Source of the DNA: a virus
Virus record (IMG/VR): IMGVR_UViG_3300030450_000479
Span: 1 to 38,477 of that record
Strand: one strand, 5' to 3'
DNA length: 38,477 bases
The translations under genes were made by a program, and so were the position numbers. Below the pieces are notes generated by a model. The model saw nothing but the letters and a program-made list of their open reading frames with translations. It was not told where the DNA came from and ran no database searches. Position 1 is the first letter of the stretch; each line of letters opens with the position of its first letter. Shown here piece by piece: positions 21,025 through 31,491 of this stretch.

Positions 21025-21624
21025 ATGTGTGTTTTTGCCGTCCCTGCTGCTGGTGCCGCTGCTGGAGCAGGTGCTGGTATTTTTGGTTTAGGTGCTGGTG
21101 CTTCTAACTTGTTTCTTGCACAGCTAGGTTTGACTGCTGTGACATCAGTCATGCAGATGCAGCAAGCCAATAGAATGGCACAGTATCAAGGACAAGCAGC
21201 AGTAAGAGCAGCTGAATCAGCTAATAAAGCTTTTGCTATACAACAAGAAGGTTTAGCTTCTAGGCTCAGAGAAGAGAGGCAGAAGTCAGCACAAGAAAGA
21301 CAGGAAGTTGGAAAGAAAAGATTACAAGCAGAAGGAGCAATAAGAGCTAGTGAAAGAACAGGTTTGACTATTGATTTATTACTAGCTGATGCAGATAGAC
21401 AAGCAGCTAATTGGCAAGATGCTTTAACTCAAACAATGCAGTCAGCCACACAACAATATGGAAGAGATGTCAAAGGACTAGAAGCACAAAGAGACGATAG
21501 AACTAATCAAGCAATAGATACTAGAAATCAAGCAATGGCTAATCAAAGAAGTTTATTAGATGTCATTGCACAAACAGCCAGTACTGGCCTTTCCAGCTAT
21601 AGCAACCTTTATCAGAAAGCATAA
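21025..21624 (+). CDS. Internal virion protein B (T7 gp14-like)
   Basis: This 199-residue protein is close to T7 gp14 (196). A Gly/Ala-rich hydrophobic N-terminus (VPAAGAAAGAGAGIFGLGAG) leads into a long helical region (LTAVTSVMQMQQANRMAQYQ, then Arg/Gln/Glu-rich repeats). In T7, gp14 inserts in the outer membrane during DNA ejection and forms a pore with gp15 and gp16. The hydrophobic start, Ala/Gln helices and position support the same role. The start directly follows the gp13-like stop, and the stop overlaps the gp15-like start. Confidence 0.85.
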   Translation: MCVFAVPAAGAAAGAGAGIFGLGAGASNLFLAQLGLTAVTSVMQMQQANRMAQYQGQAAVRAAESANKAFAIQQEGLASRLREERQKSAQERQEVGKKRLQAEGAIRASERTGLTIDLLLADADRQAANWQDALTQTMQSATQQYGRDVKGLEAQRDDRTNQAIDTRNQAMANQRSLLDVIAQTASTGLSSYSNLYQKA

Positions 21625-24032
21625 TGACTTCTAGTTTTCAGCCACAAGCAAGACCAGTAGATACTTTTGTAAATCCTAGTACGGTTGCTCCTACAACTGC
21701 ATTAGATCAATTAACAAGAGCATTGCAGACAGTTAATCCAGGTATTAATGATTTTATCAACGTTAAATTTGAGGAGGCTATTGAAGATGCACAAGCGATA
21801 GGTGAAGACATAGCAAGAGAAGAAGAAGAAGAAAAAGGTTTAAAAAAAGTTAGTCAGATAATAAAAAAGAAAGATGGTGAAGAAGCTGCTAAACAATTAA
21901 TTGGTGGAAGTATTTTTTCTCAAAGAGCGTATGAAAGAACTAAAGCAAAATTAACAGGTCAAAGTTTTGGTAGAGAGATGAGCAGTCTTTACTCATCTAA
22001 AACTTTTACTGTCATAGAAAATGGCAACGAAGTTACAAAACCTATTCATCATTTTGATGCAAGTTCACCACAGTATCAAAGTTTTTTAAAAGAAGCTTTT
22101 GCTCTTAAGTCAGAAGCATTAGAAGGAATAAGCCCTAAATATATCAATCAATTTTTTCAACCTTATCAAGATAAAGCAATAGAGGTAGTTACAGCAGAAC
22201 ATATAAAAAACCACAATATATTTAAAATAGATAGAAGAAAAGGACAATTATCAGAAACATTATTAACCAACTTTCAAGAGTATGAAGATGGGAATGAAGA
22301 TCAAGCAGTTCTAAACATTCAAGAATTTATAGAAGACACTGTAAATTTAGGTTTAAGTGATGCTGTTAAACCTAATGACATATTAAAAATAGCAAAGAAT
22401 CAAGCTTCAAGAATATTTGAAATTAACGAACAATCAGGTGGTAATGGATATAACGCAGCCATGAGATATTTAGAGATGATAGGAAAACTTAAACATGGAC
22501 CAAAAGAAAAACAAAAAGATGGAACATATAAACAACGTTTATTAGCAGATTCTTTTGGAGAAGATATTCTTAAATTTAAAGTAGAACTAGGAGATACAGA
22601 AGATAAATTAGTAGCAAGAGAAGTTGCAAAAAAACAAGCTGCTGAGGAAGCTGACATTATAAAAAGGATTACAGAAAACCCTAATAACTATTCTGTTGCA
22701 GATGAATTATTAAAGGAATATCCAAATAGAAGAGAGTTTTTATTTGACCAAATTGAAATTTATGCTGGTGACAGAGATGAATTATTTAATGACTTTAATT
22801 ACAGAGTTGGAACTGGTTACTACGGTAATGATCGCATCAGAATGTTTAATGATTTAGATGCTATAAAAGATCAAATAGGTGAAACATGGACAGATGAAGA
22901 TGAACAACGTTATAAACTATCAGCAAAAATAGCAAGAGAAAGTGTTTCTAAAAGAAATATTGGAAGTTTTGAACCAAGAATTAAAGATATGCACCGTGAT
23001 GTAAGAGCATTATTAGGAGGTACTGGAGAAGATAATTCATATTTTGGTCCAGATAAACAAAAAATTACTGCTCAATATATTGATTTGAAAAATAATGTCA
23101 ACAGACGAATTATGGATGAAATAACACTTGTTCCTGAATTAACTCCAAAAGAAAGAGAAGATAGATTTAGAGAAATACAAGCACAATATTTTAAGGATGC
23201 ACAAGCAATTAATGATGGATCGTATATATCAAAAGACACTCTTCTGACTACAGAACAAAAAGAAGCAAAGGCTAAAGAAGCAGAAAGACAATCTGGAATA
23301 CAAAAGATTGTAGATGAGTATGGATTTGGAATAGAAGATGCTACAAAAATCTATGATGAACAATTAAACCCACAAGAATTTAAAGATTCACAAGAAGAAG
23401 AGAAAAAGGAAGAGCCAGAAAAGAAAGAAGAATCTTCTGACAAAGAAAAAAGCTGGCTTGATTTATTCCTTAACAGATCATCTAGCCTTAAAGAAGAAGA
23501 GAAAGACACACTTATTGGTCAATTAAATAATGCAAAAGAAAATTTAGATGAGTCAGGAACAAATATTATTGATTCAGTTTTAAATCTTTTGATGGGATCA
23601 GCCTCCGCTGAACAATTAACAAATAGAAGTGTTTTAGAAGAGATAGATGTTACTAAACCTTTTACCTTTAATTCTTTAGAAAGACTTGCACAAGAAGTAG
23701 GCTTCTCACCAGAAGACGCTAGAATTGCTGCTGCCATAGCATTAGCTGAATCTAGTGGTAGAGCAGGTATTGATACCGTTCAGTCTGGATTAGACCCTCA
23801 GAAGAAGAATGAGTTTTCGTTAGGTCTATGGCAGATTGACATGCAAGATAGTCCTGGTTATATGCTAGGAACAGATCGAAGACGAAAATTTGGAATACAA
23901 TCAAATGAAGAACTTTATAACCCTCTTACAAATGCTAAGGCTGCCAAAATGATTTTTGATACCTTTGGTTTTGAACCTTGGGCAACTTACACCAGCGGAA
24001 AATACAAAGATTTTTTACCAAAAACTGATTAG
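21624..24032 (+). CDS. Internal virion protein C with C-terminal transglycosylase domain (T7 gp15-like)
   Basis: The 802-residue protein is close to T7 gp15 (747). Most of it is charged and helical, as in T7, with Glu/Lys repeats near residues 590-610. The last 120 residues look like a lytic transglycosylase/lysozyme-like fold. GFSPEDARIAAAIALAESSG (catalytic Glu709) is followed by EFSLGLWQIDMQDSPGY and a C-terminal NAKAAKMIFDTFGFEPWATY block. Such a domain cuts peptidoglycan so that DNA can cross the cell wall. In T7 this activity is at the N-terminus of gp16, so the domain appears to sit on a different ejection protein here. Confidence 0.85.
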   Translation: MTSSFQPQARPVDTFVNPSTVAPTTALDQLTRALQTVNPGINDFINVKFEEAIEDAQAIGEDIAREEEEEKGLKKVSQIIKKKDGEEAAKQLIGGSIFSQRAYERTKAKLTGQSFGREMSSLYSSKTFTVIENGNEVTKPIHHFDASSPQYQSFLKEAFALKSEALEGISPKYINQFFQPYQDKAIEVVTAEHIKNHNIFKIDRRKGQLSETLLTNFQEYEDGNEDQAVLNIQEFIEDTVNLGLSDAVKPNDILKIAKNQASRIFEINEQSGGNGYNAAMRYLEMIGKLKHGPKEKQKDGTYKQRLLADSFGEDILKFKVELGDTEDKLVAREVAKKQAAEEADIIKRITENPNNYSVADELLKEYPNRREFLFDQIEIYAGDRDELFNDFNYRVGTGYYGNDRIRMFNDLDAIKDQIGETWTDEDEQRYKLSAKIARESVSKRNIGSFEPRIKDMHRDVRALLGGTGEDNSYFGPDKQKITAQYIDLKNNVNRRIMDEITLVPELTPKEREDRFREIQAQYFKDAQAINDGSYISKDTLLTTEQKEAKAKEAERQSGIQKIVDEYGFGIEDATKIYDEQLNPQEFKDSQEEEKKEEPEKKEESSDKEKSWLDLFLNRSSSLKEEEKDTLIGQLNNAKENLDESGTNIIDSVLNLLMGSASAEQLTNRSVLEEIDVTKPFTFNSLERLAQEVGFSPEDARIAAAIALAESSGRAGIDTVQSGLDPQKKNEFSLGLWQIDMQDSPGYMLGTDRRRKFGIQSNEELYNPLTNAKAAKMIFDTFGFEPWATYTSGKYKDFLPKTD

Positions 24033-24034
24033 TT

Positions 24035-27000
24035 ATGACTGATTCCAACTTAACTCTTGAAAAAGATTCTTCTCAAGAAGAGGAACTTTATTCTTTTGAA
24101 GGGCTTTATAAAAATATGCCTGCTGATATTTATGCAAATACATCAAGTTCTCTTGATTGGAATCAACTTGTAAATAAAGAAGATTCAATTAATAGATTTT
24201 ATTTAAATGATAATGATGAAGCTTATGTAGACGAAAATAATAATAATGCACTAAGACAAGTAGCTGGTATCAGTACTGAAATAGGTACAGGAATAGCTAC
24301 AGATTATGCAACTGCTCCTTTATTGCTAGGTGGACCTTTGGGTTGGGGTGCTTATGGAGTTATTAATTTTGGTTCTGGATATTCCAGCAATGTAGCTGCA
24401 CAGAAAATTAGAGGTGAAAAAGATTTTAGTTATGGAGAAGCAATAGCAGCTGGATTCTTCCAGATGATTCCTTATGGATCTACAGGTAAAGGAGTCAAAG
24501 GTTTAGTTGGTGCAGGTCTTCAAGGTGCTACTACAGCAACAGGAGAACTAACAGTTAGAACAGCAATTGACGAAAAAAGATTACCAACAAAAGAAGAGTA
24601 TGCAGTTTCAGGAACAATTGGAACTGTATTTGGTACTGGTTTCAAAGGAACATTAGATGGTTTGTCATCTATTTATAAAAAATACAATGGAAAATCAGCA
24701 GCAGAAATAGATAAGGTTATTACAAAAAAAGAAAAGAATTTAATTGATAAATTATTAACAGATACAGCTGATATTGTTCATGCAGCAGATGACAAATTAG
24801 ATGACCTTGGTGATGAAATAATTCCTAATGTTCCTTTAACTCAAAGGCAAATACGAGATCGTTTGGCAGATTTTGATATTGAACAAGCAAAGATTGCTAA
24901 AAAACTAAGTCAGATTGGTCCAAGCATTGAAGATGCAAGAAAACTTGGAAAACAAGAAGAATTTAGAGAACTTGCACAAAGAAATTTTGATATAGGTAAT
25001 GAAAGAACTTTATTAAAGAAACAACAAGCCACAGCACCAACTGGAAAGATAGCTGAACGGTTAAGACAGAATTTAAAGAACGTAGCAGCATCAGATGCTA
25101 AAGCTTTAAGAGAAACAGATCAAGTCCTTAAAGATGCTACTAAAACAACAGGAAGACAAAAGATATTACCTGGTACACCTCATCCAACTGATGCAAAGAA
25201 AGTTAGAGGATATGACGGTAGATGGGTAACTAAAAAACACTTTAAGCAAGTTACTGAATCAAGAAAAGGTGCTAATGAAATTAGAGCACAATTTGATCAG
25301 CCAGTAAAAGAAGTAGCAGAACTATCACAAGATAAAGCTATTGATTTGCGTCTATTTAAAGAAGGAAAATATGATGTTTATAGAGATGGTCCTGTAGTTG
25401 TTGAAAGGATTCCTGAAGATCCTTCACTAATGCCCAGTATAAATGTTAAAGCAATAGAAGATCTAGGGGATATAGAATTAAAAGAATTTGGATTAACAAA
25501 AAAAGAATTTTCAAACTTATCTACTCAGAAAAAAGTAAGTCTTTTAAAAAATAGTTTTGAAAGAACTAGAGAGGTTCTTCCTCCAGGGAAGTATGAACTT
25601 TTTGGATCTACTGAAAAGAAAAGATCTATATATGCAAGATGGTTTAAAAATGATCCTGATATTGAATGGCTTGATATAGAAACAAATAAACCAGCAAAAC
25701 CAAGCAAAGATTCTTACGCTGTTTTAATAGTTAAAGATCAAAAACCTCCGATCTCTCAAGGTGATGGACCCTTAGAAGGTACAAGTATTACTCCTCATCA
25801 AGTAAACCCAGAACAAGTTAGTAATACAAGTGAGCAATTTAATTTTATTGTCAACAGAATTAAACAGTTAAAAGAAGAAGGTGCTTTTTCTTCAGTAAAG
25901 ACAACAGAAGATACCATTGATGGTGGAATAAGGATGCTGGCTAATACAAATAAACTTAAAAGTCATGCACAAATGTATGCAAAGATATATGGCTTAGTTC
26001 CTACTGATGAACTTAATTATGCTTTAGCAGAAGCAGTAACTTTATCTACTCAAAAAACAGCAGATATAAATCAAAAACTAATTGATGCTATTAATGTTTC
26101 AAAAGATCCAGTTCTAATAGAGCAAAATATTAATGAAATAATTGAATCTATTGGTGAAATAGATGAATGGTTACGTTTAGGTATTCCTTTAAGAACTGAA
26201 CAGGGGCGTGGTCTTAGATCAATGCAAATACCAACTCAAGGTGTTAGCCCAGAAGAATTTGCAAAGATGACTCCAGCTGAAAAATATAAACTTAATCGTA
26301 CAGGTCAAAGTACTATTAGTATTAAAGAATCAGAACAAAGTTTAAAATTAGAAGAATTAAAAACTAATCTTTTAGATGCTTTTGAAGTAGCTAAACAAAC
26401 AGGTGACTATACCGCATTAAATAAACTTACTAATACAATTAAGAGGCCAGATGGAAATGTAGAAAAAATATCTGCTTTATATGAAACAACCTTATTACAT
26501 AAAACCTTATCTTCATTTAATAAAGCTAATCGAATTTTTAATGAAATAGGAATTAACGCTTTACTTTCTGCTCCTACAACAAACGAAATAAATTTCCTTT
26601 CAGGTGTTCTTGAAACTTATATGTCTTCTTATGAATTAATAAGAGGAGCAGGTAGCAGAGTAGAATTAGATGCAGCTATTAGACATTTAATAGCATTAAA
26701 GTCTAATACTAGTTTTGCTCGTAAAGCCTTTACACAATCATTTAAAACGTCTGACAACTGGATTAACAGAGGTGCTTTAAAAGCTGATTATCAAGAAAAA
26801 TTTGTTATATCTTCAGAAGGAAAAGACATACTCTCAAGAGTTTATGACGGTTCTGGAAAAGTTATAAGATTCCCTAGTCAACTAATGACTTCTGTTGATG
26901 CTTTAGTTCAGGCTCCTAACTTAATAGCATCAATTCATTACCAAGGTCATATTGAAGGAGTAAAACTTGGTTATAAAGGAAAAGATTTAGATAATTATAT

Positions 27001-28633
27001 TAAAGGTCATTTAGATGCAATTCTTGAATATTACGCTTCTAATAGTGGTAAAGGAATAAAAGATAAAGTAACAGCAAGAATTTTAAAAAGATCTCAGGAG
27101 TTTGCAAAGAGAAGTACTTTTACAGAAGATATTCGTGCTGATGGATATTGGGATTTTGGTCACGCAGCAAAATTCATCAATAGTGCAGCTAATCAAATCC
27201 CTATGGTAAGGACATTGCTGTCATTTATTAGAGCACCTACCAACATCATCAAGAGACAACTAAGAAGAACACCAGTTTTAAATAAAGCATTAAAAGAACT
27301 TGCAGTTGATTTAGAAAGTACTGATCCAATTGTCAGAAATCAGGCAAGAGGTCAGATGAAAGTTGCAAAAGACTTAGGTCTAACAGTCGCAGCATTGACT
27401 GGTGCTGGAATTTTAATGCAACAAGATCCTAATTTTGTTCCTCCTGTAATTCTTACTGGTGGTGGTCCTAATTGGAAAACAAAAGAAGGAAGAGCCGTTT
27501 GGAAATCTATGCTTAAAAATGGTTGGTTGCCATATAGTGTTGGACATTTACAAAAGAATGAAGTTGGACAACCTTTAATTGGAGATGACGGTAAACCAGT
27601 ATATAAATATTATTCCTATGAAAGATTAGATCCTCTCTCTACTTGGATTGGTTTGATGGTTGATTTTTCTGTCTCCAATGGATATTTGACAGATGATGAA
27701 TATGATGATTTTACAGTTGGATGGATGGGAGCTTTTACTCGCAATCTTTTTGATAGGTCTTACTTACAGCAAGTAGATGATGCAATGAAGGCTTTTAGTG
27801 ATGAAAGAGGAGGAACAGAGAGAGAAAAATTCTGGTCTCAACAACTTGCATCTAGATTCTTTTTAGGAAATTTCACTAGATATGCAAAACAACTTCCAGG
27901 TGATTTATTAGATATGGTTGGTGTTTCAAAAGAAGATTCAGCAAGATTCCATCAAAAAAGAGATACAAGACTTAGAGCAGGAGATAAGCTTTTTGGTCGT
28001 TTTGATGTAAGTGGCAAAGACGAAGTAGAAGGAGCAAGTGAATTAAGAAGTTTATTAAACAGATATTCAGAAACTGTTCCTGGTATGGGTGGGAACCTTC
28101 CTTTCCTACATGAACATATAACTAATGAACCTATTCTTTATCCTCAAAGACCAGGACCAGATCTATTTAGTTGGATAAAAACAAGCACTAGCAAAAATCA
28201 TCCTCTTTGGACTGCATTAGGAACAATAGGAAAAGAACTTAGAGAACCTTCAGATGTTATTACTGGAAGTGCAAGCAGTAAGCGAGTAGAACCATTTAGA
28301 TTAACAACAACAGAATATGCAGAGTTAAAGGAAATTGTTAATACAATTGAATCAAGAGATGGCAAAAACATAGATCAAACCATAAGAGAATATCTTAAGA
28401 GTGACCACTACAAGAAGAATATAGCTTTAGTCAAAAAGAACGGAGCATTAAATGAAGTGATAGGAGTAAACGAAATTTATTCTAAATTACAAGAAATTAA
28501 CAATGCCTACATTTCAGCAGGTGAAGAAGAATGGATAAAAAAACAAGGAGGAGAAAGACAACAAGAACAAATAAACAAGAAAAAAGGCATAATAGATAAA
28601 TACATAGAAGAAATTAAGGCTCTACCTAATTAA
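24035..28633 (+). CDS. Internal virion protein D, ejection protein (T7 gp16-like)
   Basis: The largest gene, 1532 residues (T7 gp16: 1318). After an acidic N-terminus comes a Gly-rich, partly hydrophobic stretch (about 70-130, TAPLLLGGPLGWGAYGVINF). Long charged helical regions follow, with Lys/Glu and Ala/Gln repeats. The C-terminal third has conserved-looking blocks: GHAAKFINSAANQIPMVRTL, LLSFIRAPTNIIKRQL, and a YERLDPLSTWIGLMVDFS segment common in large podovirus internal proteins. I see no N-terminal transglycosylase motif, unlike T7. It is ejected into the cell and probably spans the envelope with the gp14- and gp15-like proteins. Confidence 0.85.
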   Translation: MTDSNLTLEKDSSQEEELYSFEGLYKNMPADIYANTSSSLDWNQLVNKEDSINRFYLNDNDEAYVDENNNNALRQVAGISTEIGTGIATDYATAPLLLGGPLGWGAYGVINFGSGYSSNVAAQKIRGEKDFSYGEAIAAGFFQMIPYGSTGKGVKGLVGAGLQGATTATGELTVRTAIDEKRLPTKEEYAVSGTIGTVFGTGFKGTLDGLSSIYKKYNGKSAAEIDKVITKKEKNLIDKLLTDTADIVHAADDKLDDLGDEIIPNVPLTQRQIRDRLADFDIEQAKIAKKLSQIGPSIEDARKLGKQEEFRELAQRNFDIGNERTLLKKQQATAPTGKIAERLRQNLKNVAASDAKALRETDQVLKDATKTTGRQKILPGTPHPTDAKKVRGYDGRWVTKKHFKQVTESRKGANEIRAQFDQPVKEVAELSQDKAIDLRLFKEGKYDVYRDGPVVVERIPEDPSLMPSINVKAIEDLGDIELKEFGLTKKEFSNLSTQKKVSLLKNSFERTREVLPPGKYELFGSTEKKRSIYARWFKNDPDIEWLDIETNKPAKPSKDSYAVLIVKDQKPPISQGDGPLEGTSITPHQVNPEQVSNTSEQFNFIVNRIKQLKEEGAFSSVKTTEDTIDGGIRMLANTNKLKSHAQMYAKIYGLVPTDELNYALAEAVTLSTQKTADINQKLIDAINVSKDPVLIEQNINEIIESIGEIDEWLRLGIPLRTEQGRGLRSMQIPTQGVSPEEFAKMTPAEKYKLNRTGQSTISIKESEQSLKLEELKTNLLDAFEVAKQTGDYTALNKLTNTIKRPDGNVEKISALYETTLLHKTLSSFNKANRIFNEIGINALLSAPTTNEINFLSGVLETYMSSYELIRGAGSRVELDAAIRHLIALKSNTSFARKAFTQSFKTSDNWINRGALKADYQEKFVISSEGKDILSRVYDGSGKVIRFPSQLMTSVDALVQAPNLIASIHYQGHIEGVKLGYKGKDLDNYIKGHLDAILEYYASNSGKGIKDKVTARILKRSQEFAKRSTFTEDIRADGYWDFGHAAKFINSAANQIPMVRTLLSFIRAPTNIIKRQLRRTPVLNKALKELAVDLESTDPIVRNQARGQMKVAKDLGLTVAALTGAGILMQQDPNFVPPVILTGGGPNWKTKEGRAVWKSMLKNGWLPYSVGHLQKNEVGQPLIGDDGKPVYKYYSYERLDPLSTWIGLMVDFSVSNGYLTDDEYDDFTVGWMGAFTRNLFDRSYLQQVDDAMKAFSDERGGTEREKFWSQQLASRFFLGNFTRYAKQLPGDLLDMVGVSKEDSARFHQKRDTRLRAGDKLFGRFDVSGKDEVEGASELRSLLNRYSETVPGMGGNLPFLHEHITNEPILYPQRPGPDLFSWIKTSTSKNHPLWTALGTIGKELREPSDVITGSASSKRVEPFRLTTTEYAELKEIVNTIESRDGKNIDQTIREYLKSDHYKKNIALVKKNGALNEVIGVNEIYSKLQEINNAYISAGEEEWIKKQGGERQQEQINKKKGIIDKYIEEIKALPN

Positions 28634-28635
28634 CT

Positions 28636-31482
28636 ATGGCAACTAACACTTCCTCTTCCTTTACTAGTCACACTGGTAATAATACAGCTGGTCCTTTTTC
28701 TATATCCTTTAGCTACCTTGCTGAAGCAGAAATAGATGTAACAGTTGATGGTGTATTAAAAACTTTAACCACCCATTACACTTTTCCATCAGCTACTACC
28801 ATTTCCTTTACTTCAGGGAATCATCCAGCTAACGGTGCAGCAATAAAATTCCAACGTGATACAGATATATCTAGTAAAAAGATAGATTTCCAAGATGGTT
28901 CTATTCTTACTGAAACTGATTTAGACACTAATACAGATCAACTACTTTATGGTCTACAAGAATTTACAGATGACCTAAATACTAACGTTGTCAGAAGAGA
29001 TGGAAGTACAAACCTTACAGCTAACTTAGATGCTAATAGTAAGAAAATTACTAACCTTGCTACACCTACAGCTAATGGTGATGCAGTCAATAAATCTTAT
29101 CTAACAAGTATTGTTCAAGGTTTATCTTCCACTGGTAATACCGCACCTAGTAGTCCAACAGCAGGAGATCGATGGTTTGATACTGATTTAGGTAGAAACT
29201 TTGTTTATCACACAGACTCTAGTGGTGATTCTTATTGGGTAGATTCTGCTCCACAATTACAAGGAACTGCTTTATCTGGTTCTGGTGGTGGTGTTACTGA
29301 CGGTGATAAAGGAGATATAACAGTTTCTAATAGTGGTGCTACTTGGAATATTGACAACGATACTGTTGGTGCAAATGAATTAGCTAATACCTCAGTTACA
29401 GCAGGAACTTATACAAGAGCTACTTTAACTGTTGACGCACAAGGAAGATTAACATCTGCATCAACTACACAAGATGTCTCTAATGGTGACAAAGGAGATA
29501 TAACAGTTTCTAATAATGGTGCTACTTGGACTATCGATGATGATGCTGTAGATCAAGCTACTATTGCAGATTCAGCTGTTAATGAAGCAAGATTACAAAT
29601 ATCTAATGCAGGTACTAATGGTCAATTTCTACAAAAACAATCAGGAAATACTGGTGGTTTAACTTGGGCTAGTCCTTCAGGTTCAGGTACTGTTACTAGT
29701 GTTACTCCTGGTAATGGATTAACACCAACGAGTGCTATCACAGGATCAGGTTCTTTTAGTGTTGATGCTACTCCTACTTTTGGAAACGATAGTGCAACTC
29801 CAGCTCATTCGAAAGTTTTAAGAACAATTAATGATGGTTCTGGTAATGCAAAATTACCAGCTTTAGATGGAAGTGCTTTAACAAAATTAAATGCAAGTGC
29901 CTTAACTTCTGGAACATTACCTAATGCAAGATTCCCTGCAACATTACCTTCTGCTAGTGGAGCTAATTTAACAAGTTTAAATGCTGCTCAACTAACAGGA
30001 TCTATAGATGATGCAAGACTGTCTAATAATGTTTTAAAAACAAGTAGCAATATAGAAAACTTAAATAACGTAACTCTTAGTTCACCTACTACTAACCAAG
30101 TTCTTAAATATAACGGTAGTGTCTGGACTAACCAAACTGATGCAACAGGTAGTGGTGGTGGTTCAGCAGATATGTCCTCTTCTGGATCTTGGATTAATGT
30201 AAAAGACTCTACTTATGGTGCTGTAGGTAATGGTAGTACTGATGATAAAGCAGCAATCCAAAGTGCTATTGATGCTTTAAGCGATGGAGGTACAGTTTAT
30301 TTCCCTCCTGGTACATACATTGTTAGTGCTGCTTTAGTTATTGGATCTGGTGATAAAAGTATTAAATTAGTTGGTGCTGGTGGTCACTTCCCTCTAGCTA
30401 CTCTTACTGGTGGTTCAATTATTAAAACCTCTAGTGCTTCAGCAAATATTATTGAAATTACTAATGCTAGGTCTATTGAAATTGCAAGTTTAGGTTTTGA
30501 TAGCTCTGCTACTTCTACTGGTAATGCTGCTATTAAGGCTGAATCTACTACTAACCTTCAAGCAATATCAATTAACGAGGTCTACATAAGAAATAAAACT
30601 ATTGGTATAGAAATTAAAGGATATAGCAATACTGATATAAGAGATCTAGAAATCAGAGATTTCCCTAACTCTACTGGTACTGTAGGTATCCTTATTGACC
30701 AAGGATCAGATACAAGAGTAGATCAAATCAGATTAGAAAATATTATTATTGATGGTGTTATTAGTAGTAATGCTCACTCACATGCTCTTGCTTTCCAATT
30801 TAAAAATTATGTCAATTCTATTTGGATGAAAGATTGTGCAGGATTACGTTGTAATAAAGGTCTTGTCTTTGATTCAACTTTAGGAAATGTTTCTAGTACT
30901 AACCCTGGTTCATTCTTTAGAGTAGATAACTGTGATTTTGATCAGAACGGAATAAATGGTATTTATGTTGCTGGTGGAAGTTACATCTGGATTACTAATA
31001 ACTATGTAAGTAGTAATTTGAACAGTGGTCTTATTACTACAAGTACTTTTGGTGGTGTCTTAAGAATAGATGGAAGTGACTTTAGAGGTAATCATTACCA
31101 CGGTATTTACATTAACGGTACTGATCACCATAAGATTCATATAACAAATGCTCATTGCGGTAAAAACAGTCAAAATACAAATAATACTTATCACGGTATT
31201 GTTGCTACTTCTAATGCAAACGATATAACCATTATTGGTGGCCAATGTGGTGGTGATGTTTTAGGTGCTACTTCAGGTGGTAATACCAATAGTTCTAATA
31301 GTCAAAGTTACGGAATTATGTTTGCTGGTGATACTCATTCAAGAATCAATATAAATGGTGTTGACTGTACAGATAATGTTACAGGAGGAATAGGATGGGA
31401 TAATGGGGGCAACTCAGCAGCTTCTAAGAATTTCATTCAAAACTGCCCAGGTTATTCCACTGGTCAAACTACATTCCCTTAA
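28636..31482 (+). CDS. Tail fibre with T7-type attachment domain and beta-helix domain
   Basis: 948 residues. Residues 1-115 match the T7 gp17 N-terminal domain that anchors fibres to the nozzle (GPFSISFSYLAEAEIDVTVD, FQRDTDISSKKIDFQDGSIL). A repeat region follows, with GDKGDITVSNSGATWNID and a second near copy 61 residues later. From about 515, WINVKDSTYGAVGNGSTDDK and GGTVYFPPGTYIVSAALVI start a pectate-lyase-type right-handed beta-helix running to near the end. This fold is used by phage depolymerases and receptor-binding fibres. The protein probably recognises, and may cut, a surface polysaccharide. No catalytic residues can be assigned. Confidence 0.88.
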   Translation: MATNTSSSFTSHTGNNTAGPFSISFSYLAEAEIDVTVDGVLKTLTTHYTFPSATTISFTSGNHPANGAAIKFQRDTDISSKKIDFQDGSILTETDLDTNTDQLLYGLQEFTDDLNTNVVRRDGSTNLTANLDANSKKITNLATPTANGDAVNKSYLTSIVQGLSSTGNTAPSSPTAGDRWFDTDLGRNFVYHTDSSGDSYWVDSAPQLQGTALSGSGGGVTDGDKGDITVSNSGATWNIDNDTVGANELANTSVTAGTYTRATLTVDAQGRLTSASTTQDVSNGDKGDITVSNNGATWTIDDDAVDQATIADSAVNEARLQISNAGTNGQFLQKQSGNTGGLTWASPSGSGTVTSVTPGNGLTPTSAITGSGSFSVDATPTFGNDSATPAHSKVLRTINDGSGNAKLPALDGSALTKLNASALTSGTLPNARFPATLPSASGANLTSLNAAQLTGSIDDARLSNNVLKTSSNIENLNNVTLSSPTTNQVLKYNGSVWTNQTDATGSGGGSADMSSSGSWINVKDSTYGAVGNGSTDDKAAIQSAIDALSDGGTVYFPPGTYIVSAALVIGSGDKSIKLVGAGGHFPLATLTGGSIIKTSSASANIIEITNARSIEIASLGFDSSATSTGNAAIKAESTTNLQAISINEVYIRNKTIGIEIKGYSNTDIRDLEIRDFPNSTGTVGILIDQGSDTRVDQIRLENIIIDGVISSNAHSHALAFQFKNYVNSIWMKDCAGLRCNKGLVFDSTLGNVSSTNPGSFFRVDNCDFDQNGINGIYVAGGSYIWITNNYVSSNLNSGLITTSTFGGVLRIDGSDFRGNHYHGIYINGTDHHKIHITNAHCGKNSQNTNNTYHGIVATSNANDITIIGGQCGGDVLGATSGGNTNSSNSQSYGIMFAGDTHSRININGVDCTDNVTGGIGWDNGGNSAASKNFIQNCPGYSTGQTTFP
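29302..29530 (+). repeat. 46-bp direct repeat in the tail-fibre gene
   Basis: The segment 29302-29347 (starting GGTGATAAAGGAGATATAAC) recurs at 29485-29530 with only a few differences, 183 bases (61 codons) apart and in frame. It encodes GDKGDITVSN-S/N-GATW. Recombination between the copies would add or remove 61 residues of fibre shaft without a frameshift. Confidence 0.7.
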
Positions 31483-31491
31483 GAAACTCTC

